This document shows, one piece after another, positions 51,497 through 64,000 of a stretch of DNA of 64,000 nt. The stretch is from Dirofilaria immitis (Eukaryota > Nematoda > Chromadorea > Rhabditida > Onchocercidae). A program made the translations under genes and the position numbers. The stretch lies in assembly GCA_024305405.1 (NCBI GenBank), contig JAKNDB010000068.1, positions 6,687,501 through 6,751,500 on the forward strand, written 5' to 3'. Below the pieces are notes generated by a model. The model was not told the origin of the DNA. It saw only the letters and a program-made list of their open reading frames with translations, and ran no database searches. How positions within the stretch are numbered: the stretch's first letter is position 1; each line of letters starts with the position of its first letter.

Positions 51497-54204
51497 CTGA
51501 TTTTGAGCCAATCGAGTTACAAAATTGAAGTAGTCATCATCTCTGTATGGATAATATTTACATTGATTAATAGCAAATCAATTGATCATGCTATATTTCA
51601 GGACTGAATATCGAAGAATCCGAGTGATCGATATTATAACCACGTGCAATAAGCAAATAAAATCTGTGGAAACTTACAGCCTCCGTTCGATTCTCATGCC
51701 ATACAAGATTGGATCAATGGTTACATTCATTGAGCTGTTGTCATCTGCAAAAATTAACTGTTTACTATACAGAAAGATTCAGAAACTGAACTTGTTATTT
51801 TGCAAAAGAAGCGATGATAATCTTCTAATCATAATATTTAAAAATAGATTCATCAATGGTATTCTGGATCAAGTTTAACATAGGAAAGCTATACTGTTGT
51901 AAAATTCCGATCGAACGAATTTAATTGCATCGTTTAAACAATGATTGAGAAAAAATATTATTCTCAAGGATAGTGATAATGAGAATGAAATGGGCTATTT
52001 CACGCATATTTCCCGTGGAACTTATTGATAGTAAGAAGATTGTTTCTGTTTTGGAGAGAATCTATTAAAGTTCAAATGTTGAGACATCTCACTTATTTTC
52101 AAAATTTTTCTTAAATTTGCATACAGTGCTGTTTTCTCCATAAGCTTAATCGAGATTTCTCGTTTTGAGAACTTTGCACCTACAAAATAAACATATTTTC
52201 TTCACGAACAAATTTTTCAGCTTCTCTTTTCTGTAAAAATTTTTTCCTTATTAAATTTCTCCTTCATTTTTATGAAAGATAAAGGTTTCAGACATAGTTC
52301 AATACTCATCCAACATCAGACATGAAGATTAGAAGTATTTATTCAGCTTGACTCATAGCTAATGAAGATCAGTGAACTATCTGGAACATATTAAAAATGC
52401 AATATTTCATCCAATTTAAATTATTTTTGTTTTTAAAGACATTCCACATTATCATAACTACGGCCTAAAACATCTCAAAAATTTTCACGTCAAAAGTTGT
52501 GATCGTCATTACGCCAAGTTTTAATTAATTGATTGATGAAATGGAATACATATATATTCTAATGTACCATTCTTAACTTCAATAAAATGAAGAGAAAATA
52601 GCAAAGAAGACACATGTAAGTTGCTGCAACCATTCAACAATATCGTGAACTTTAACAGTATTGACTATTAAACTTATTGTTTTATTATATTTTATTTCAA
52701 CGCTTTATTATCTCACGCTACAGACTCAAACAGTACTTTCCTTAATTTTAATTTCAAATAATTTTAAATTTGTTGATTCATCTTTGTCTGCTGCTTATAT
52801 TATTAAAATAATAATTAATTTATATCAACAAACATGGCACAATAATTAATTATTGATGCAGCCTAATCAGCAAGATCTATGTCAACTGTTTCATTAAATT
52901 TTCATAATTTCACAAACTTAATGCAAATTACAAATTTACTTTAAGAATATAACAAAAGGAGAAAAGCTTGATCGCATGATTGAACGCTCTGAAATAAATA
53001 AATCGCTATAAGTGTATAATGCTGTTTGTTGTGGAAGTTTTACTTTTGTTGAATAAGAAATCCTTCTTCGTCAAATGATACAGATGAAGAATTTGAATAA
53101 AGGTTTTATTGATTGACAAAGAACTTATTTTAATAGATAGTATAATTTTATCGGGATCGACACTATCCGTGATATTATTTTCAATTACCAAACAGTGTTT
53201 CAAGGGTGGAATTAATCGCAAAAAAATTTAAATGAATTAGTTGAAAGTCGTCGAATGAAAGTTTGATAAGGTCTGGTAGCAGAGAATCAAATAAGCAAGT
53301 TTCACAAAATTTTTTTCACAAAGTTCTGCAAAGAGCTGTTTCGCAAATGATCCGAAGAATATTGTCGTAATAAACTGGTACAATCCCAACGGCAGAACTC
53401 GTTCAGAAGTACTATCGGAAGGAGTCGTAATAAGTCGGAATATTCGTAAGCCAAATTTGTTGTTCAGCCAAAACCATAAAATAAATAAAACAGAGAGAGT
53501 AAAAGATAGAGAGGGATAGGGAGAGCAGAGGAGAGACAGCTATAAAGAACTAATTACAACTATTGATAACTATTGAATACAGGATTAGATTTTCTTAAAT
53601 ATTAGAATAGAAATATTCACATGTGAATTAGTTTCCTGTATTTTTTGCCATCGAATAAAAGATACATTACATTAGAGACCGTAACACTCATTTCATGAAT
53701 CATTTGACTGAGAATCATTTCTATAATTACAATTTCCGGGACCCGAACGATCTAGCACTTTTTATGTCATTCTAAATAACATAAATGCCATTATATTTCG
53801 AATTTAGTTGATCTAAACGACTGCCCAAGAATTGTTGAGAATTCAGTAGGTCTTGAGATCCTACTTATTTTCATTTCATATCTTTATCATTTCTTCCAAC
53901 TCGAACATGTCCTATTCTTACATATAATTTATATCATCATCTATCTTCGGAAAGTAACAATAATGTACATCATTTGTCAAAATTACCTCTCTAATGCTAT
54001 TGAGTCACTTTTTTTCAATATAAAAAGTGAATTTATTTGAAGACTACGAGCAAACTGGAAATACAATAATTTGTTATCCGAAAAAACAAATTGACTTGAC
54101 AGGGAGTTGAGAATTAACATACGGTTGCACGAAATGTATTGCATTTCATGCAGAAAGGCAATTTAAAATTCACTAATTCAATTTTAAATGAATATTTTAG
54201 ATAT
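51497..54204. other. Spacer between C-type lectin-like gene and CNNM gene
   Basis: About 2.7 kb, presumably including the undetected 5' exon(s) and promoter of the CNNM gene and the 3' flank of the lectin-like gene. A purine-rich tract lies at 53,491-53,539. No exon could be assigned. Confidence 0.45.
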
Positions 54205-57200
54205 TCATAAAATACTGAAATAAGATAACAGAGATAGCGATAAGATAAAGGAATGGTTGTGCGATATGCACTTTGATCGTTTTGCTTCCGTAGCTACACC
54301 AAGATATGACAAATCATCAACTTCCTTTAACGTTATCTCCGGCTTCAAATCCGTAATAATGATTTCTTCTGTTTCCAAAACATCTTCAAATTTTTTCACC
54401 TTTACAGGTTCTGCTGCAAAGTGCATATGCTTCAAGACAATTTATCATATATTTAGTATAGGTGCAGAAAAATGAGAAAAATGATATTTAAGTGTTTGCA
54501 AACCGAATGATCATCGTTATACTTCGCAGATTGTTTTGCAAGAATCCTATATGAAGGCAGTCCAAATAATGGGATAATTTTTTGAAAACAAAGGGAACTA
54601 ACAATTTTTAATACAAAGAGCAAAATCAGATTTCCTTTCGCAGCTATTTCGAACCACTGCTAAACATTTATTACTATATAAACTTTTTCATGTGAAACTG
54701 TAAAATTTACAAAAAAGCTTACATGAAAATTCGTCTTTTAGATAAATTTCGTTTCTTTTTCTCTTCTAAATTCTTTTTATACTTAATTTTGTCTAGAACT
54801 TTGATGCGAATATAAAGATCATTTCCTTATATATCCATTATGTGTCTCTCCTTTGTGATTAAAGTCATTATTAATTTGCTACCCGAAACGTCGTATATTT
54901 TAAATTTAAGAAATATTTGCAATGATCAACTTTGACCTGACTGAAGTAGTAGAAACTTTTGGATGATAATTCCTACAGTTTTAAATTAGATATATCAGAA
55001 GAATAAAAAAGTTGAGAGGATAGATAAATTTCGGAACAAAGGAGAAAATGCAAAAGTTTCAGAAATAGTCTAAGAAAACTAACAACCACCGGGCAATTCC
55101 AGCATAAAACAAAACGCTTCGGTGGTATTTGAACCAGTGATATCGATCTAAAAGAATTTAAGCCCAAAAATTTTAAAACAATATGAACAATAATGGTGCT
55201 GTGCACAGTTTCAAAGCGTAAATTATTCGTTGTTTTTCAATCATAAAGAATGAATTTTGGAGCCTATTAAATATTTTACTTTTTATAGAGAAATATATTA
55301 TATTGTATAAGGGAAGTGCACTTAAAGCCAATCATTTATTTATTTGATCGAAATATATGAGAATCGAAACAAAGTAGGCAGCCTTACTCCAACAACAGCA
55401 TATTTATAACCAGCAGCAGTTATGGGTTCTTCCTTATCATTGTTGACCTTTCGATTAATATATCCGTATTGTCGATAAATATGCTCGGAAGAGGTATGTA
55501 TAAGTCGAGTATAGCCTGTTGCCTCACCAATTTCTAAAAATCAATTTTTGATAAAGTATTTCCACCTGTAACTGAAACTATGATATCGATTATTTCAAAT
55601 AATATAATTTAAATAATCATAAGATAAGACAACATTAATAGTAACCACAATATTTCAGGAAATTAACTCTCAAAAAATTTTAAAAAAAAAAAGTCGTAGA
55701 AACCATTCAATAGCTTCAAAGGCTATATGATCAGATATATGATCAGAAATAATTTTTTAAGTTCTTATATTAAATTTTTGTATATAAAATTTGAAGGTAA
55801 TTACGACATTACGAAAAAGTGTTGATGACATTTATCATACGAAATCAATTTTTAGTGCTTACTCTTAAACTCTACGAAGTTTTCTTATTATGAAACACTG
55901 AAATTTCTACAAGCAAACCGTTTCGAGTCAAACTATGAAAATGCTGAAAAATTTAAAGTATACTTAAATTTCGAATAAGAGCTTGCATTCATCATTAACT
56001 GATATCTTAATAATTTAATTTGCTGGAGATGAGCTAAGAAATATCAAAATAGATTTTTAATCAATATAAAAAAGAGCTAATCTATTACTCCTAAAATTTA
56101 TCACAGTTCTTTATTGATAATTTTTGATCAGTAGCAAAGAAGTATTCAAGTAATGACTGCAATAAAAATAAAAATAATTCTGCGTAATACTTGGAAATAT
56201 ATTTCTTAGTTTTTTAATCTTAGGCATTAATATGTTTTTTCCTATTCCTTATTATAACTAATTTATATAATTGCGAAAGATTTCCAACATCAGAAAATGG
56301 GAACTATATAAAGATTCCATAGCAACCCTTTTTCTAAGCCATTACTTTGCATGACATGAAGATCGCCTGAGTCGATCGGTTCGAATAATTCAGCATTTCG
56401 AAATTTACAGTAGCTTAAAACTGCTGTAAAATCACTGGCATCCTGAAGTTAAAATTAGCATACCCACACATCTTACTTTTGTAAAAATGTTTTCTAAATC
56501 TTATCAAAAATTTGTCTGAAACGGTGATAAACTTTTTCCTTCTTGCATGCATTTAATATATAACGCACCATGAACGGATCTGCGAATTCATGAAATAAGT
56601 AACATTTTGAAACATTGTTAATTGCAAATAACACAAATCCATCATCACACTGTTGCTTTTCAGTAATTGATACTAAAAAATAAAAATTAAGAGGAAAGGG
56701 AAGACTAGAATCTATCTTCGCATTGATAGCTCTCTCGATAAATTTCCAAATATCTCTGAACCAATAGGCGCCGTGTACTGAAAAGTCCAGAAATTTCTAA
56801 ACATCTTTGAACGTATATACATCCAAATATTTTCATCAAAAAATTTATTTTATAAAAATGCGAAAAACTAGCATGCTGAATTTCGATGTTCACACATCAC
56901 TATTTCATAACTATCGTTTTTCGAGCCTGCTTCAAATTCTAAAATTGAAAGTACAAAATAATACTTTGCTTTATGCATGAAATTGAACGCTATTATTATA
57001 TATCTCAACCTTTTTTATCTCGGTATAACAATGAAATTAAAGTGATATTATTATGACATCGAAAATACTTATTGTAAGAGAACAGTATTTTGTTCATGAA
57101 TTTATTTGCTTTTCTGAGTAAATAAAAGACTACGGAAGTATAGAGTTAATCACAATTATGCTAGCACGGGATAAAATCTAAAACTTTTCCATCGTAAACA

Positions 57201-58263
57201 ACAAAAATCGTACCGTATTCCCTGTTTTTAATAGAGATAGTTTCAATATTTCACGTGACGGTTTAATTTTAGTTATACCGGAATAATATTTTTACCATCG
57301 CGTATTTGCATCCATTTATTATTCTCATTAACAAATCCAAGCGGTATTTTTGCTTCATGGGCTATATATATATATATATATATTAAATTCTGTAGTTGTT
57401 TAACAATAATCGTAATAACTTCATTACTTCTATCTTAATTTTACTCTTTTCATGAGCCTTTTATGATTCTTATCTTAATCTCTAATGAATTGTTTTTTTC
57501 ATCTCAATTTTTTTCTTTAGAAGAGAATTCACTACACCACGATAAAAACAAATTTTTTAATTGCAATTGTGAGTGCTCAAGAGAAATAGAGACAATATCA
57601 TAAATTGAAGATACTTTAAAACATCATGAAAGAAAATTGGAATGAAAAAAGAATAGTTCTCAAAAGCTATATTTATAATAAGTATAAGAGATGATAGTCG
57701 CCATTCATAATGCTAGGAAAATAAAGTGATGAACTTCATTACCAATCTGCAAACTCTCATATACATCTATTCCATGTTATCTTCTTTTTAAACAGAAAAT
57801 TTTCAGCCTTGATGAAAACGAATTACAACATACAAAACTCTTGCTTGAAAACGGTTTCCAACAGAGCATTTTCAGTTTCAGTCGGCGTTGGCAACTCTCC
57901 ACCAATTTCCTTACAGTAATCGTCTGCTTTATTCCAGTCCATATTTAATTTTACCTATAACAATCGAATTCTCGATGCAGTGTCAAGAGATATAAATGCA
58001 ATATGACTGCAAACCATCCTACATTCGCAACAGCATAGCAGGGCATTTCTCTGTTCTTCCAATCCTGCTTCCATGTCAAAGTTCCATCAAAGCAAATTAT
58101 ATCATTCAGTTCATCAGTCTGGCCAACAACAGTCTGCAAGTATTAAACATTTATAAATGTAATCTATCCACTTTGTAAATGTCTCGTAAACCGGACATAC
58201 AGTAATTGCGCCTTGAATCCGTGTACGTCCTGTATGCATATTTGCGCCGAATATATCCGACAT
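54205..58263 (-). CDS. C-type-lectin-like domain protein with hydrophobic C-terminal tail
   Basis: Recognised exons are 58263-58201, 58133-58023, 57954-57834, 57361-57279, 56938 to about 56890, 56672-56569, 56442-56346, 55533-55388 and 54429-54205, about 330 residues. A first lectin-like fold is seen in PCYAVANVKLNMDWNKADDY followed by CKEIGGELPTP, then KWMQIRDGKN and EIVMCEHRNSA. A second begins KCYLFHEF and continues DFTAVLSYCKFRNAELFEPI. The rest (RLIHTSSEHIYRQYGYINRK and the acidic ETEEIIITDLKPEITLKEVD) matches nothing I know. The end KCISHNHSFILSLSLLSYFS is a short spacer plus hydrophobic stretch, fitting a GPI signal or tail anchor. The EPN/QPD and WND sugar-binding motifs are absent, so sugar binding is doubtful. 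No signal peptide was seen; an upstream exon may be missing. A frame break lies at 56934-56936, and the end of that exon is unresolved. Confidence 0.7.
57363..57383. repeat. (TA)n microsatellite abutting a splice acceptor
   Basis: A TA run whose minus-strand end ...TATATAG is the 3' splice site of lectin-gene exon 57361-57279, replacing the usual pyrimidine tract. Confidence 0.85.
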
Positions 58264-59619
58264 GTTAAAATGTAATTAATTAAGCAGGCATTTGTCTTTT
58301 TAAAAAACTTGGTAAAAGCTTGTGTTCAGTACAAAGCTTATCCATTTTAATGAACTTTATGGTTCTCTACCTATTTATTTTATTCCTGTTGTCATTTTTC
58401 AATTTAGACTGATTTTAAATCTACCCTGATCTTAATTAATGCTTTTCCAAAAACACTACGGATAAATAATTATAGATAATCCCATGACAATCTTTGGTAA
58501 ATGACGTAATCTTTAAAATGTCAAATGATATGCGTTTCAGATCTCTGAAAATATTTTTGCATACATAACGATTCAAAGGAGAATTAGAATTAAAAGAATG
58601 GACCAATTTCATTATCTCGTCAAAGACCTGACTGGTTTTGGAATTACGCGCAAAATACAATCATAAAATGCACTGCATGATGGCATACAAAAGATCGCGA
58701 ATCAAAACTTCAAATTAAATCATAAAATAAAATTTAAAGAAAAAGCACTACGCCAAACCATGAATAAAAAGAAGCAGTTCGCCAGAAGTTTGCACATTTT
58801 AAATACAATAATTCAATTTTCACTTCCCATTTATATCCTAGAATTAGCATCACAAACAAGTTATGCAAATTTTTAGAAGTTTCTTTTCATATTATAAGTG
58901 GTAATTGTTTTTCTAATATTGAGTGTAAATAAAGCTTAAACATCTCAGATAGCTATTATGTAGGTGGGAAAGGTAAAAGGATATAGAAAGCAAACAACAA
59001 GTATCAATGAAACAAATCCTCAAGAATTATTTCAACTTGGCGAAGAATATTCTTCGGTAAATGCTCACACTATTCGAAATCCCATCTTTTATTTTAATTA
59101 ATTAAAAGTTATTCGCTGATGAAGATGAAATAACTTCAACCAAAAGAATGCTTAAAATTTGCTCTAAATTTTTAGAAATGTCCAACTTTAGCGCAAAAGA
59201 TAAAACAATATGAAACAATTTATGAAGTGAGAAGGGAATGTATAAAATATGTCAAAATGTGGAAGGAAAGAATTGTTATGGCTAATATATGCTAAAAAAT
59301 TTTTACAAAATCTCTACGGAGTAAATGCAAATCTGTATGAAACTCGTTAATTTTACAAATCCCACAACTTCGATTAATAAAAAGCCCCACTCACTTCCCA
59401 TCATACTAGTACTACTGTAGGATGAAGCAATTGCATGAAAATCTTGAATTTAATGGACCGTGCATATTTTCGTTAAATTCAAAACAATTCATTTTACAAA
59501 AAATGAGAAGAGAAGAGGATATGTGAGGTGTAGAACTTCGATGTAATAAATGTTGGGAGTGGGTGGGTGTTCTGTTTCATATTATATTGGTGAAGTTCTT
59601 TGATACAAGTAATTTTCAG
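58264..59619. other. Divergent intergenic region, lectin-like gene / bystin
   Basis: About 1.36 kb between head-to-head genes. It should contain both promoters and probably a signal-peptide exon of the lectin-like gene, but none of these could be identified. Confidence 0.45.
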
Positions 59620-62600
59620 ATGGGCAAATCGAAAAAATTGAAATCGAGCGCAGGTGATTTGGTTTCCAAACCAATACTTCCATTGGATCTGCAGATTGAA
59701 CGGAGTAAACATGAAAGTGGACGTGATGTAGCACGTGTGAAGCATCGGAAATTGAAACGAGTCAATCAGGATGATGAGGTAAGAGTACATCATAAATGTG
59801 TTAACACTTGCATCAGCTTTTTGAAAACCATTGTTCTGGTTTATGAGGAAGCCATGTGACTCAATTTTATGGTCACTGTTTTACAGTACATCGATGAATC
59901 GTTATCAAGTAAAATCCTTAAAACGGCTTGGAAACAAAAGAAAGATATAGAAGCTATGGAGGAACCGGAACCAGAGGCTATGATGCAGAACGATAGATCG
60001 GAAAGGTTATTTAATTGTTTTGTTTAACATTTTATCTTTATTTTAAGTAATTACGACATTTAGAGATTTCATTTTACTTATAGAAATCATCCAGTAGTTT
60101 ATAAGAGAGCATGGAATATTCTTGAGAGGTTTTTTTGGTGAAACTTCAGTAAATAGTTGAGTCTTAGTTAGTTTATTCTCTTGCTTTTTCTTGAAGCTAT
60201 TTTTAAACAAATAATTTCGAATTTCAATTTATGTGAAATTTATGTTATATAGCATAAGTTATAAATAGTACTACTATGATATGATTCATACAAAGTTAAT
60301 AATTCAAGGATGCGAAAAGTAAGTCTTGGAAGCGATTCTTTGAATTCTCTGTCAGACGATAGCGTTATCTCTGATAGTGATGATTGTGACGATGCCGTAT
60401 TGGTTAGTATATATTTTCCGGATGTTTACTGTTAAAAATATTCAGCATTCCTATTTGTTAATGTCAGTGCATACTTTTTATGTTGATGGAAATAATTTAA
60501 CTTACGGAATTAGAAAAAATAAGTGTGCCTTTTAATTATTTTTTAAATTGGTAGAGAATTTGTTGTAAATTTTTATTAATGATTTACTATAGCAAATAAA
60601 TCCGGAGGATGAAGCTACAGTCGAAAAGTTTTTATCAAAAGCTGATGTTCCATCGCAGACATTTCACGACATAATAATTGAAAAGATTGAAAAGAAAAAA
60701 GCAGAACTTGAATTGCGATCGATTTGTCCAGAAGATGATGATTTTGTGGTATTTTTTTTCGAAACAAAATTTTGGCGAATTAAAGTTTTGATTATAATAA
60801 ATAAAGTTTGCTTCGATATGAAATTTTAACAATCTATGAGAAAATTGGAAACATTGCATATGGTAAAGCTTTTTGATTGATTATTGTTAATTTTAGATAA
60901 AGCGAATGGATCCAGCAGTTGTGGAGATGTATCGCGAAATTGGTTTAATATTGTCTCGTTACCGAAGTGGTAAAATACCAAAAGCTTTTAAAGTCCTTCC
61001 AAAAATGGTGAATTGGGAACAGTTATTATAGTAAGTTTATTAAATAGGATATTTTTACCCATCCGAAGAAATACGACTTAATTGCTAACATTACTGTAGA
61101 ATATGTTCCTAAAAATTCGAACTAATTCCTAGATTCTTTGTGGTAGTTCCAAGGTATAAGTCAGAAATAAGTGGTGAATGTCTTCAGGAAGTACTTTTTG
61201 AAATTGTTTACAGCCTCACGAATCCTGATAAATGGTCAGCAGCAGCTATATACCAAGCAACCAGGATATTTGCATCAAATCTTCATGTCAGAATGTGTCA
61301 AAGGTTAATCAACTATTTCGAAACTTGAATGCATCTCTTTTTTTTTATTTTTCCCAAAGCATTTCATTGCACAATATCATCTTAGTTTTGTCTTCAGCAC
61401 AAGATAAAATTTTATTATTTGTCAAGATATTTAAAAATTTAGTATTCTAAGTTGATAGGTTTACGTATCGGTATATATTCTTATTCTTTTTCAGGTTTTA
61501 TAATTTGATATTGCTTCCGCGGTTGAGAGATGATATTACCGAATACAAGAAGCTCAATTTTCATCTATTTCAAGCGTTGCATAAGGCAATTTATAAGCCA
61601 CAAGCTTTTTTCAAAGGAATCCTTCTGCCACTTTGCGAAGTATTTATTTCCCACCATGAGAAGTTCTGTATCATTAAAGGAGGATTCAGTAAAGCATTAA
61701 AAAAATGAGAAAATAAGATTAATTGTATTAAATTACCTGAATGAACAAGTTGCAGAATTCGAGAATAAAAAATCGTCATATTAGCTGTAGGAAAGCTTCT
61801 CGATCATATTTTTTTGTAGTGATGAATTGGAATTTCAGATTGCGGGAGAGAAGTAGGACAATTATAAATCGAAAAATTTTTGTCATTACGGAAAAGTTGT
61901 CATAGTTTATCATAATTAGAGATAGAAGTAATTAGTTTTTCAGTCAGGAACATGTACTTTACGTGAGGCAACAATTTTCGGTTCGGTGTTAACAAAAGCA
62001 TCGATACCAATGATGCATGCTGCAGTCGCAATGCTTAAGGTAAAAATGAGATTTCGGTTTTTTTAGATTTGTGTTTAAGATTGTCCATTTAGCCCCGCTA
62101 AGTTTTTAGTATTTTACAATTTTTCTATTCTTATTCAGATCGCAAATATGCAATATACTGGTTCAAATTCGTTATTTTTGAGGATACTGATTGATAAAAA
62201 TATACTTTGCCATATCGAGCTATTGATGCATTGGTAAATCATTTTTTAAGGTATGTTTCACGTAGAGAGTTATTGGTTTTTGTCGGGTATAAACTTAATT
62301 AATATGGTGTTTTCTATGTTTTCTATTTCTCTTTGGACATTTTAGATCAAATGAGACCAACTGGAACGCACTGAAGCAAATGGCTTATTCAAGTTTGCTT
62401 ATTCTAGGTTTGGAAAGGATGAACGACATTTACCTGTTCTTTGGCATCAGTCACTACTGACTTTCACACAGCGATATAAAAATGATATCAATGATGAGCA
62501 GCGCGTAGCTTTGCTAGAATTAACAAAAGTAAGTTTTCACTGAATAAAGATTTCTAAATTCATCATGCTTTACTTAAATTTGCATAGCTTTTCGATAATA

Positions 62601-62821
62601 TGGAACAAAACTTAGAAGTTTTTATGATTTCAAGTTTCGTCGCTCTTTTTCAAATTATTAAATACAGGATCCACAGTTATTACTTTATGTTATTTGAGGT
62701 GCAAAATCATTACCAGATAACGCCTGAAGTTTGCCGTGAGTTAATATCTGCTGAAAAAAAGAAAGTGAAACAACAACTGAATCTGCAGCTATATAAATCA
62801 CTGAAAAAGCAGTCTCACTGA
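59620..62821 (+). CDS. byn-1: Bystin, 40S ribosomal subunit biogenesis factor
   Basis: Eleven exons (59620-59778, 59887-60005, 60309-60402, 60593-60748, 60897-61030, 61214-61303, 61495-61639, 61944-62039, 62139-62250, 62408-62528, 62699-62821) give 449 residues, close to animal bystins. The N-terminus is basic (MGKSKKLKS), followed by an acidic Ser/Asp patch ([13 protein letters not shown]). The conserved domain includes [79 protein letters not shown] and [13 protein letters not shown]. Bystin (yeast Enp1) joins pre-40S particles in the nucleolus and is needed for 18S rRNA processing and export. The start follows TTTTCAG directly, a likely spliced-leader acceptor. Exon 9 has a one-base loss at 62196-62200. 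With one more A it reads [18 protein letters not shown], as the family expects. Confidence 0.96.
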
Positions 62822-63796
62822 AGAAATTGCAATCATATGCTTAGTTTGACTATAGCAAGAACTTTTCGAAACCGCTAGGAACGAAACTGAGCAAATTGTC
62901 CTTTATCTTTTAAAACTAAATTTTATTGTCTCATTTATGTTTTGATATAATTCACAATGATTGCCTTGTTTTGTATTTTGATACAATTTATAAATGACAA
63001 TTTTTTTATACTTTCAAACAAGCAGACCAAATAATGAAAAATTGGGAAGAAGGAATTAAAGTATGGAAAATTGATTTATAATTCAAATTTTACGCCGTTT
63101 TTTACAATGATTTTTATTGGTGCTCAATATTGAGAGCATATTAAATTGAAAAAATTATCTTTTGCTGTTTATATTTTTAAGTAGTTATATTTAAATATAT
63201 TTTTAAATATAGTAATAAACTATTCATTGCTTCACACTATTCATTGCTTCAGTTAAAAACCATTGCGTTGAAAGCATGCCATTTGGATGGTATCATCATT
63301 TACCTATATGCTAATATATGCTAATACTGGCGATAATATAAATCGTTCGTCTTCATTCATTCATATATTTGCTCATTTGCACATTTAGATTCAATCGATT
63401 GACAGTGGCTCAATTGACAGCTCTTAAATATTAATATGAAATAAGGGTTAATATGTTCTAATCAGCATACTTTGGCATTAAAGTAATTGAGCTATTGCTT
63501 AAGTTGGTATGGTGTGACTTTCTTATTCTCCTATTTCGTAATTATTACTTTTTCTTGATCTCGAGCACTGGGGTAATTCCATCTTCTTCCGTGAAAAGCA
63601 ATTAATGTAATATTTTTTGTGCCGTTTACATACTGCTTATCTTTAAAATTATTTCGTATTGTTTCTTGATCTATACTTTTCATCATTATTCTTTTTTTTG
63701 TTATTGTTACAGAACTTTTTTCTGCTTAATTTAATGTTATTGATCAGTTGAAACAATCTTCAAAAACTTTTTAAATTATTAATTTTAGTGTTCTAG
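62822..63796. other. 3' flank of bystin and spacer
   Basis: About 1 kb of AT-rich DNA with no recognised exon. It contains short direct repeats near 63,219-63,250 (CTATTCATTGCTTCA twice) and 63,310-63,325 (ATATGCTAAT twice). Confidence 0.5.
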
Positions 63797-63934
63797 ATGT
63801 TAAACTCCATTGAACGGTTGAGTCAATTATGGTATGCCGATAAACAAATCACAGCAGCACTGCTGTGTAGTAGTTATGCAAAATATTATATTCAGAAAAG
63901 AATGAGGAGGAGGTTTGTTCTACTGTTATCCTGA
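63797..63934 (+). CDS. Start of an unidentified small gene (first exon or 45-aa ORF)
   Basis: Two close acceptor-like sites, AATTTTAG ending at 63788 and TTCTAG ending at 63796, directly precede an ATG. This is typical of spliced-leader addition sites in nematodes. The frame starts MLNSIERLSQLWYADKQITA and continues with a hydrophobic/Cys stretch and a basic end, KRMRRR. It either stops after FVLLLS at 63934 or splices at GTTTGT (63913) into sequence beyond or near the right edge. No family was recognised. The short hydrophobic plus basic layout could suit a small membrane or mitochondrial protein, but this is speculation. Confidence 0.4.
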   Translation: MLNSIERLSQLWYADKQITAALLCSSYAKYYIQKRMRRRFVLLLS

Positions 63935-64000
63935 AATTTTAGAGTTTGCAAAACAGTTGTATTTTCTCGTTTTAATTGTGTTATTCCATGTATTTATTTG

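Noticed and set aside
42708..58263. Minus-strand genes as one nematode operon
   Set aside because: Spacers of about 1 kb and 2.7 kb and the lack of visible spliced-leader acceptors do not support it.
26644..62821. Interpreting the broken genes as pseudogenes
   Set aside because: Splice sites, catalytic residues and full domain order are intact in all five genes. The only defects are single-base run losses, which fit sequencing error better.
1..64000. tRNA, spliced-leader RNA, transposon and CRISPR signals
   Set aside because: No tRNA box pair, no spliced-leader sequence, no transposase or terminal repeats and no regularly spaced repeats were seen when reading both strands.

Overview
The window reads as nuclear DNA of a nematode, most likely a filarial or other spirurid worm. 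It is strongly AT-rich. Genes are cut into many short exons with T-rich introns ending in TTTCAG. A nematode-type U1 snRNA gene is present, and the proteins are recognisable animal families. The species call is inference. No bacterial-style operon, CRISPR array, transposon, tRNA or viral gene could be supported.

Layout. (1) 1-26,643: about 26 kb with no supportable gene, only simple-sequence tracts, small repeats and two notable hairpins. (2) 26,644-36,886, plus strand: an 18-exon FERM-domain protein of the EPB41L5/Yurt type. (3) 40,101-40,264, plus: U1 snRNA. (4) 40,679-41,398, plus: UFM1, a ubiquitin-like modifier, in two exons. (5) 46,331-42,708, minus: an EF-hand rhomboid protease of the RHBDL1/3 type. 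(6) 51,496-47,307, minus: a CNNM/cyclin-M protein (DUF21 plus CBS pair). (7) 58,263-54,205, minus: a C-type-lectin-like protein with a hydrophobic tail. (8) 59,620-62,821, plus: bystin, a 40S ribosome biogenesis factor, complete in 11 exons. (9) 63,797 to the right edge, plus: the start of an unidentified small gene. The genes are unrelated housekeeping, signalling and polarity genes. Nothing suggests they act as one pathway.

The most consequential observation is technical. At least nine coding exons in five genes carry an apparent single-base loss, nearly always in a mono-nucleotide run. Restoring the frame at each place gives a good family match. This pattern points to homopolymer under-calling in the assembly rather than to pseudogenes, so naive gene callers will break these genes. 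The best biological leads are two GC-AG introns at well-aligned splice points, a conserved PDZ-ligand C-terminus on the FERM protein, a roughly 90-nt miRNA-precursor-like hairpin near 22.05-22.14 kb, and a degenerate tandem repeat running across an exon-intron boundary of the CNNM gene. I did not find a convincing, wholly new biological system.
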